A stretch of DNA of 64,000 nt from Paguma larvata (lineage: Eukaryota > Chordata > Mammalia > Carnivora > Viverridae), in the NCBI GenBank assembly GCA_030068075.1, contig CM057839.1, forward strand, positions 55,828,960 through 55,892,959, in the 5' to 3' direction. Of this stretch, positions 57,141-64,000 are shown piece by piece. Below the pieces are notes generated by a model. The model was not told the origin of the DNA. It ran no database searches and worked only from the letters and a program-made list of their open reading frames with translations. A program made the position numbers and the translations under genes. Numbering within the stretch: the stretch's first letter is position 1; every line of letters starts with the position of its first letter.

Positions 57141-59500
57141 CAAACGTGAAATCTGAGGAAACGGCTTGGCTGGTGCAGTCTGTAAGGGACAGGGATGGAA
57201 AGTAGGAAGCAGTGAGAGGTGGCTGGTGCTGTCACAGGATGACTAAATGGAGAACCACAGAGGAATTAAAGTGAGCCGGGCTCCAGTAGGAAGTGACGGG
57301 AGCAGAATAATGGGGAAGGACAAATAGTACCTACACTCATTCAGTTTCAATTTTAACTTCTGACTCATCGGCTTGCCATTTTAGGTGTTTAGATTGTAAA
57401 GGCAGCATAAACACTACCATCAAAAACAGGAAGTTTTATTATAAATTAAAAGTAACCACTGAGTGAGTAACATTTCTAAGCTGTTTGTTTGTAGTTGGCA
57501 GACACTAAAATAAGACCTCCAGGAGTAGATTCTGTTTTCTCCTGGTAGATAGCAGGAGAATTGGATAGCAATGGCACACATCACCTCGAATTTTATTTGC
57601 CAATACTAAATCAGAAAAGAGACTTTCCAGAAGCATGGAGACAAGTCTAAAAAGCGAATGTGCTCAGAATTGCACTGTATTGATTTGGTGCTAAAACAGA
57701 AGAGAAAATTTTACTCACATGTTCTGTTTAGTCACCACTGAAGTGGAGAAGGAATTGTAAGGTCTGTTCAGTTGTATTCCTTAAATCACGTACCATTATT
57801 TGCAGTTTGGAGAAATCCAATTACACAGTAAAATCTTGATTAGTTGGAATACCTTGTGCACTTCTCTTGCAGAGCAGTCTCACAGGAGAGATTTAAAAAG
57901 GTATTCTGAGGAAATTCCAGGAGTAGTACAGATTACATACAGTCTTCTCTGCCTTTCTAAGATTGAGTACAGGGAGGGATAACTAGTGAAGGTTAGAAAA
58001 ACACAGAAAGCTAGCAAGTTCTCCAATACACAAAGAATATTCACTTGTCTTTTTATACCCTACCCACTAAGGAAAGTCAACCAATAAATTCAAGGATGTT
58101 TTTCCAAACCAAGTGCTGAAATTAAAAACCAAATGAAACAAAGGATTTTCTACTTTAACTTATGTCTACCACAACATTCAGTTGATAAATATGCCCACCC
58201 TTGGTATTTTTTGAATGTTTGATTCTTACAGGAGACTAAGAATGAACAGAAACATTATACATGGCTACACCCTGACTGGCTTCCATGAAAGAATGTCAAT
58301 TTATAATGTTCCAGTTTTCTTTTTTGCCATGTTTATTTCCAGTGGGTTTTAATCACCAACTGAAGATTTTCCTAGTCCTTTTGACAACCACATATATCCC
58401 TCTTCTTACTGCAAGTCTGAAAGGAATTCTGTTTTTAGTAGGGCATAGCTGCAAAACATGCACAAGATAGAAACAGTGGGAAGAAGGAAATAGGTCATCT
58501 CCTATTTTGGACAAGTATGATAGGTTGCATGCAGAATTCTTTTCCCTTTCCTACAGCTGATGTAGAAAGATGGCACAGGAGCTTGAACGTGCTCCCTGCA
58601 GTGAATGATTGAGTAGGGCCAAGACAGAAGATAAATCCAGGAAGAGCTGGCAACTCAGGCTTGCCTAAAGTGATAGGGATGGAAGGGGATCCTGAGGTTG
58701 GTACAGGTTTTGACACAGAACCAGCTTATTGGTTAGGACAACATATAAAGATTTAGAAAGAGGAGCACTAATAAAAAATGAGGACCCTGTGTTTGTCTTC
58801 AGTGTTCCTGATTTCACTATTGCTCTAGCAACAAAGCTCGACTTCCATGCCAGCTACATTTAGTCTTGTCTCTGCCACCCTTAACTCTGTTCATAAGTGC
58901 CAGACTCTTCTATATGTACATTGTGTCTAAAAAAACACTTTGTGTTCTGTCCAGGGAAATCAGTCCCATGTGTAGCGTTAATTTCTGAATTCCAAAAAAC
59001 TTAATGGGTTTTTGAAAAAGTCCATTTGTCAATTGAAGTTGTGATGAAGTAACTATTTTATATGCATAAATTAGATCTTTTTTTTTTTACTAAATCTTTT
59101 TGGACCCTTCCCTTTAATATTGACATATATTATCCCTTGGAAATAGATTTACAAAAATTAGATCTGCCTGATATGATGCTGCTTCACCTGATTACTGGTG
59201 TAGACCTATCATTGGAGATAGATGGCCACCTCTACTCATCATCAGTATAGTGGGTTTATATTTTACTAAGTGGTTATTGTTTTTTGCTAAGTGCATGCTT
59301 TTTTTTTTCATTTCACTCTTAATGTAATTTATCCCTACAGGCAGGTACCAATACACCTCACTGTATAGGCACATTTGTGAGTGAAGTCACCAAGACCAAA
59401 AAAAAAAAAAAAGAAGAGAAAAGAAAAAAAGGAAACCAAGACCACAAGACCAGCTAGTTAATCAGCTTGCAAGTTACCTAGGGAATTTTATTTTGGCATT
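57141..59500. other. Long stretch without recognised repeats or genes
   Basis: The longest repeat-poor part of the window. Frames of 60-73 codons (57800-57982, 58285-58470, 58495-58716 minus, 59062-59250) have no domains. An A-rich purine run lies at 59399-59432. If conserved non-coding DNA or a small exon is present anywhere, this is a good candidate region, but I cannot show it. Confidence 0.5.
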
Positions 59501-59504
59501 ACTA

Positions 59505-59705
59505 ATAAGGTAAACCAAAGTACTTTTGATCTGGAAGGGACTTAGGAATTATTTCCTAAAATTCCTTCTGTTCAGAGATAAAGAAGCCAAGATTACAAAG
59601 ATTGAGTGAGCTGCCCAAAGCCATATGGCTAATTGGTGTCAGGGTTAGAGCTAGAACTGGGGTCTCCAGGCATTTGTGCAAAGTTCTGTCTATACTACTG
59701 CACAC
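59505..59705 (+). mobile_element. MIR-like repeat
   Basis: TCAGAGATAAAGAAGCCAAGATTACAAAG, GAGTGAGCTGCCCAAAGCCATATGGC and GAGCTAGAACTGGGGTCTCC resemble a MIR, similar to 'GAGGAAACTGAGGCCCAGAGAGG ... TGCCCAAGGTCACACAGC ... GAACCCAGGTCTCC'. Confidence 0.7.
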
Positions 59706-59970
59706 TCATTTAGGTCACTTGGTCTAGAATCTCCAGGTAGCTGTTTTACTTAATGAGAGCAGGGGAGGGTTGAACAGTAGATACTAAGGGAGATCTTACT
59801 GATAATGTGTGTACCTAGTTTCTAATTATAATCAGAGGTTATAAGAACTCCATTTTAACAGTTATAGGAAATTGCCAAAAATACTAACAACTTATGAAAC
59901 CAGCAAATTCTGACAGGGAAAATTGTTAATTGTTCCCTAAGAGAAAGAGGAGATGCCTGGCTAATAGGAA

Positions 59971-60001
<31 letters not shown>

Positions 60002-60299
60002 GTGGCTTCATCAGTCATGCATTAGGGGAGACCGTGTGTCCCATCCCAAATGGAATCAAAGACACAGATAACATGTAATTTGTACTTGATTTGTCTTCTA
60101 AGTTAGATAATTCATTTTCAAATAAAACCTTTACGACGCATAAACTTCTCAGTTGTGGCAGACCTGTTTGTTGTCAGACGGATAGCCCTTACCCCCGTTT
60201 TCCTTTCCTGAGCTAGTTTGTTTATTCTGTGATAGTTGGGAGCCGTTCCCACTGTAGGGGCTTAATGTGCAAATGAACCATTTTAAAGCCTTCCCTACA
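59706..60299. other. No recognised gene; A24 run
   Basis: Unique-looking apart from 24 A in a row at 59978-60001. No SINE body adjoins it. Confidence 0.5.
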
Positions 60300-60905
60300 G
60301 TTAGGGAGAGGCTTTTGACTCACTTCTGGCCAGAGAATAGGCTGAGGCAGTTCTGGAAGAGTTTTCTACTCTGACTAAAAAAAAGAAAAAAAAAAAAAAA
60401 GACTAGAAGGGAAACCTGCTCTTCCTGCCTCTAGTTGCAGTTGTTCAAAAATATGCTATCTGGGTAGATAGAAGCAGCCATCTTGGAATCATGAATTGCT
60501 GAGCCTGAGATTAATAGCCCATGTGCTGAGGATGGCAGAAGAGGAAAACAAAGTGAGCCAGGTCCTTGATTATTATTGTTCAACCACTGAGTTGTAATTC
60601 CAGAATGCTCCACAGTGGATTTCTTGTCATGTGATCAACTGGAATCAGCATTCCTGGTAGGCACTAATTGTGTGCATCTCTTCCCAATTCTGCATTAATG
60701 TGTTGGTAACATGAAATCAACCACGCTAGGAGTACTCACCCCATGAAAATTGCAAATAGTACAAATTAGAGATTTTGAATACTCTGGAGAATCCATTGTT
60801 AAGCATTTACCACCACACCATTGGCATAATCGGTTCTTAAGGTTTAAGCCACTTTTAGTTGGATATTCTGGTAGTTTCAGTTCAGAGCCTACTAACTGAT
60901 ACATT
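60300..60905 (+). mobile_element. Probable ancient LTR-like repeat, interrupted
   Basis: Left part: GGAAGAGTTTTCTACTCTGAC, GGGAAACCTGCTCTTCCTGCC, GCAGCCATCTTGGAATCATG, GCTGAGGATGGCAGAAGAGG. Right part from about 60838: GGTTTAAGCCACTTTTAGTTGG, ATATTCTGG and CTAACTGATACA. These match in order a common LTR-type repeat whose name I cannot fix. About 220 bases between them (60620-60837) do not belong and may be another insertion. An A-rich run sits at 60379-60400. Confidence 0.45.
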
Positions 60906-61419
60906 AGTCTGGACTTTGAGGCTTATCTGTACTGAACTGTAAATCAACTAGTTGAAAACAGCTAATCATCCTAGATGCTTGCTAATATGGGAAATTCTTT
61001 CCGGTTGGGCACACTATCTCACACTACCAACAGAGAAAGCCTATTTACATGTGCCTCACTTAGTTGGAACTTTCTACTCTATATTGGCCTGATGGCTAGA
61101 GGCTTTGGGTAAGGACCCTTTGGTGACTGCCCCATTGTAGTTTTCATGAATGTATAATAAGGATTCCAGAGAAAGGAACCATGTAGGGGAGAGGGCATTC
61201 CAGAAGGGCAGCAGACAGGACTTTAAGAACCCTGCATTTCTTGAGCAGCATCTGAGATATCCTATAAGTCTTTCAAGATCGGTTTGATGAACAAGAAATG
61301 CTGACTTGCAAGCCATTCATGAACTACCAGAGAGCATGGTCTACATTATGCTTCTCATTTCCTTTCATGCAATGGAAACAGTGTTACCCAGTCAAGTACA
61401 AGGAGGGAACCTGGGGAAG
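60906..61419. other. No recognised gene or repeat
   Basis: Unique-looking. An 80-codon minus-strand frame at 61074-61316 has no domain. Confidence 0.5.
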
Positions 61420-61600
61420 GCAATATGATGTAAGGATAGGAACAAGAGGATCCTGAATTTCAGGAAATGTAAATTCCAATCTTAGTTGTTTTGCTTTATG
61501 CAAGTCATGTTAATTCATAGTGTGTTTCCTGACTTTTAGCAAAACAGTGTTGGGCTAAATGTTTTAAAATAATCCTTCCATTTGTGAACCTATTTCCAAA
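61420..61600 (+). mobile_element. Possible MIR fragment
   Basis: GTAAGGATAGGAACAAGAGGATCCTG and TTTTGCTTTATGCAAGTCATGTTAATTC are MIR-like (…GACCTTGGGCAAGTCACTTAACC). Weak. Confidence 0.45.
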
Positions 61601-61684
61601 AGCTGTCATGCTTACATGATTCTATAAGGAAAGTTTGTTTATGCAACAAGTATTTAGTGAAGAGAGTACATTATTTGCATAGTA

Positions 61685-61860
61685 TGAGTCTGGACTCAGT
61701 CATATTAAGACCACCTGACTGTGGGTAAGACAACTTACCTGAACATCTGTTACCTCACTTAATGAAATGGACATAACGATATGCAGCCCATAGGTTTGGA
61801 GGGGTGACTGATGAGATTATGTTATATTATAAAGTTATAAAATCTTAACATCACGATTAG
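61685..61860 (+). mobile_element. MIR
   Basis: GAGTCTGGACTCAGTC, CTGACTGTGGGTAAGACAACTTACCTGAAC, ATCTGTTACCTCACTTAATGAAATGGACATAACG follow the MIR consensus (GACTTTGGGCAAGTTACTTAACC, CTCAGTTTCCTCATCTGTAAAATGGGGATAA). Confidence 0.75.
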
Positions 61861-62052
61861 AATCGTTACTGCTACTCATAGGAAATACTTGTCATTTTGT
61901 GTGGGGAAGTGTTTGACATTCACTTCTACCCCTTCCTTCTTTACTAATCACATGCCTAATCACACTGTCTCTAATCTCACACAGTCACTAATCACAGTTT
62001 CTCTCTAAAGAGAATGCTCCATTGCATGTTGTCATAGATGGGGGTAGCTCTT

Positions 62053-62242
62053 TTTTTTTTAAGTTATTTTTTTATTTAGAGTGAGAGGGGCAGAGGAAGA
62101 GGGAGAGAGGAGGAATCTCAGTTAGGCACCCCACTGTCAGCACAAAGATGGATGCTGGGTCTGATCTCATAAACCATGAAATCATGACTTGAGTCAAAAT
62201 CAAGAGTTAGTCACTTAACCAACTGAGCCACCCAGGTGCTCC
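62053..62242 (-). mobile_element. CAN-SINE, older type, with TSD
   Basis: Antisense SINE with AAATCAAGAGTTAGTCAC (older head form) and GAGCCACCCAGGTGCTCC. It is flanked by TGGGGGTAGCTCTT at 62039-62052 and TGGGGGTGGTTCTT at 62243-62256, with two differences. Confidence 0.93.
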
Positions 62243-62558
62243 TGGGGGTGGTTCTTGTGGCCAGTCTCTTATTGTCACCTTCTACTGCTGTCTCTACTGT
62301 GGAATCTAATGGAGCTTGATTGGCAAATCACACAATCCCTTGAGAGATTTGAGTCTGTGAAAATTTAGCAAGTGACTCAAAGTAGCAGTCAGTAGCAGGA
62401 GGCTAGTTTCACTGGAGCAACAACAGCCCCATCAGGGTCGTACAGTCCCTATCTTGTGTCCAGGGCTATGACTTCTAGTGTTCGATATCTCAAACGCCCT
62501 TGATTCTTGACTTTTCCCCAGTTGTGTTTTGCTTTTCCTTGAGACACTCAGGAGCATG

Positions 62559-62560
<2 letters not shown>

Positions 62561-62612
<52 letters not shown>
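62561..62612. repeat. (CA)26 microsatellite
   Basis: Twenty-six uninterrupted CA units; probably polymorphic in length. The 82-codon minus-strand frame across it is an artefact. Confidence 0.98.
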
Positions 62613-62614
<2 letters not shown>

Positions 62615-63265
62615 TGTATCTTGTTTTAATCCTTTGTATCTACCCAATTTAGAAAACAAAATCAACATGCAAAAAAACAAAGCTGTTGAGACAATATGGT
62701 GTGACTAATGAATATTTAGGACAATCTAATAACTAAATTCAACACCAAAAGAAAAGTTGTTGTTCACATTAGTGATCATAATTAAGTCTGTGAGTCACTT
62801 AATATTAAATCACCTCCAGCCTCAGGCAAGAAAGGAGATTCTAAGATGACATGGGCGTGACTCTGAATGCTAGAAACACATGATGCTTTTTGAAAGAAGA
62901 GTAAGCGGGTATAAATGCAAGACAGAGTATTTTGCCAGACCACTTGTAAGCATCACCACTAGGCACTGAAGTGAGATCCTGTAAGAGAGTTAAGAAATGT
63001 AAGTTCAAAGTTTGAATTCTATATTTGTGGTTAGTAGCAGAAACACACTTCTGTCCTTAACAAACTATCCTGTCCTTAGCTGTCAGGGTGAATCAGCTGT
63101 CTACCCGAGCGTGTCTGATTGATCGATTGCTTAATGTCATTTACTAAGCAGCACATACCGTGCTAAAATGACATTCTCTGTTGAAATTTCAGCATAAAAG
63201 ACATGATGTTGTGTATTCTGGGGCAATATGGTCAAACTATATTTAATATCACTTATTTTTGTTTT
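62613..63265. other. No recognised gene or repeat
   Basis: Unique-looking DNA. Confidence 0.5.
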
Positions 63266-63560
63266 TTAATTCATAGGCTATTTTTTAGCAGTCTTAATTT
63301 ATAGAATAGAGTGAAAAGTAGAGAGACTTCCCAATTATTCCCTTACCCTCTCCCATCCACCCATTGTCCTGTGTGGAGCATCTTGCTCTAGTGTGGTACA
63401 TTTGTTAGAACTGATGATGCTACGTGGGCACATCATTGTCACCAAAGTCCATGGTGTGATTTTGTATAAATGTATGATGACAGGAATCCACCAAATATTT
63501 ACAGTGTCACCCAGAATAATAATTTCACTGCCCTAATATTCCCGTTTTTTCTAAGGTTTT
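63266..63560 (-). mobile_element. L1M 3'UTR fragment, antisense
   Basis: AAAGTAGAGAGACTTCCC, AGTGTGGTACATTTGTTAGAACTGATGATGC, ACCAAAGTCCATGGTGTG and TAATTTCACTGCCCTAA are the complement of an L1MC/ME-type 3' end, the same part that begins the long L1M at 32.9 kb. Confidence 0.82.
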
Positions 63561-63679
63561 CTTGGAAGCTCTTTTAAATTTGACAGGAATTGCATGCTTC
63601 GTGGAATAATGAGACAGAATAGTTGACAGCCTTATTTTGATATTAAGGTATTTTTTTGCATTATCTTCTGGTTTAGAAT

Positions 63680-63890
63680 AACAATATCAACAGCAACAGA
63701 AAGACATATTTGTTAAGCACTTTATGTGTGGCAGTCACTCTGAACTTGGCACACATTTCTTACAAATTCTAACAACAGCTCAATGAGTTTGGTACCTTTT
63801 TAATCTATAAAAATGAGTGAACTGAAGCTCAAAAGATCTACTCTCAGATTTACATGGTCTCTAACTGACAGAGCCTGGGCGATATTTTTC
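63680..63890 (+). mobile_element. MIR
   Basis: TGTTAAGCACTTTATGTGTGGCAGTCAC, AATTCTAACAACAGCTCAATGAGTTTGGTACC, AATGAGTGAACTGAAGCTCAAAAG follow the MIR consensus with modest divergence. Confidence 0.82.
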
Positions 63891-64000
63891 TAGAAACTTT
63901 CCCATAACATGTTCTTGCCACAGGAGATCAGGACATTACTTTAACATTCTACCAGTTCTAAAATATACATGTTATTTGATACATTTGACAGAACAAAAAT

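Noticed and set aside
59978..60001. A24 run as the tail of a processed pseudogene
   Set aside because: No recognisable coding or SINE/L1 body precedes it, and no flanking direct repeat was found.

Overview
This is a stretch of mammalian nuclear DNA, almost certainly from a cat-family (felid) carnivore, and it contains no gene that I can support. The species call rests on tRNA-derived CAN-SINE copies. Their heads read as variants of GGGGCGCCTGGGTGGCTCAG, followed by a TCAGGTCATGATCTC box, and many carry the feliform body (GCTGACAGCTCAGAGCCTGGAGCC or its complement). Recent L1 copies also carry the carnivore-type 3' end. Family names come from my memory of consensus sequences, with no database search, so subfamily labels are tentative. 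I saw no spliced gene, processed pseudogene, structural RNA gene, CpG island, CRISPR array or prokaryotic-style operon. The sequence is visibly AT-rich, and the longest open frames are L1 remnants, SINE read-through or simple repeats. It looks like a gene desert or the interior of a large intron.

Layout: 1-2.2 kb, SINE fragments and unique-looking DNA. 2.4-5.5 kb, an antisense L1M with two nested SINEs and an internal tandem duplication. 5.6-7.1 kb, ancient repeats and an unrecognised block. 7.1-10.9 kb, an antisense L1 that keeps ORF1 and the 5'UTR. 11.8-12.3 kb, an MLT1-like LTR. 14.4-20.2 kb, a sense L1M from 5'UTR to 3' end, carrying a nested younger L1 tail and a SINE where the reverse-transcriptase core is missing. 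20.2-22.3 kb, an antisense L1 placed tail-to-tail with it. 22.9-26.4 kb, MIR and SINE insertions. 26.4-26.8 kb, a young L1 tail with a 3' extension that looks like a transduction. 26.9-27.6 kb, a candidate minus-strand LTR, followed by MIR, MLT1 and L2. 32.9-39.1 kb, a long antisense L1M with several expanded simple repeats. 40.3-43.2 kb, a MIR split by a SINE, then about 0.9 kb of nearly pure A/T. 43.4-49.9 kb, three antisense L1 pieces. 50-55 kb, MIR, MER5A-type and L2 fossils. 55.1-57.1 kb, a sense L1M tail. 57-64 kb, mostly unrecognised DNA with MIR, a split LTR-like repeat, a SINE, a (CA)26 tract and an L1M 3' end.

The parts form a history of insertions, not a pathway: MIR, L2, MER5A and MLT1 fossils are oldest, L1M copies next, then carnivore L1 and CAN-SINEs nested in them with target-site duplications (TSDs) often still readable. 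The items most worth a second look are the L1 with a possible 3' transduction, two L1s that kept their 5' ends but lost their 3' ends, a 32-nt alternating purine/pyrimidine tract, a G-quadruplex-type run, two long polypyrimidine tracts, and the A/T block with a perfect hairpin. I did not find a previously undescribed biological system here.
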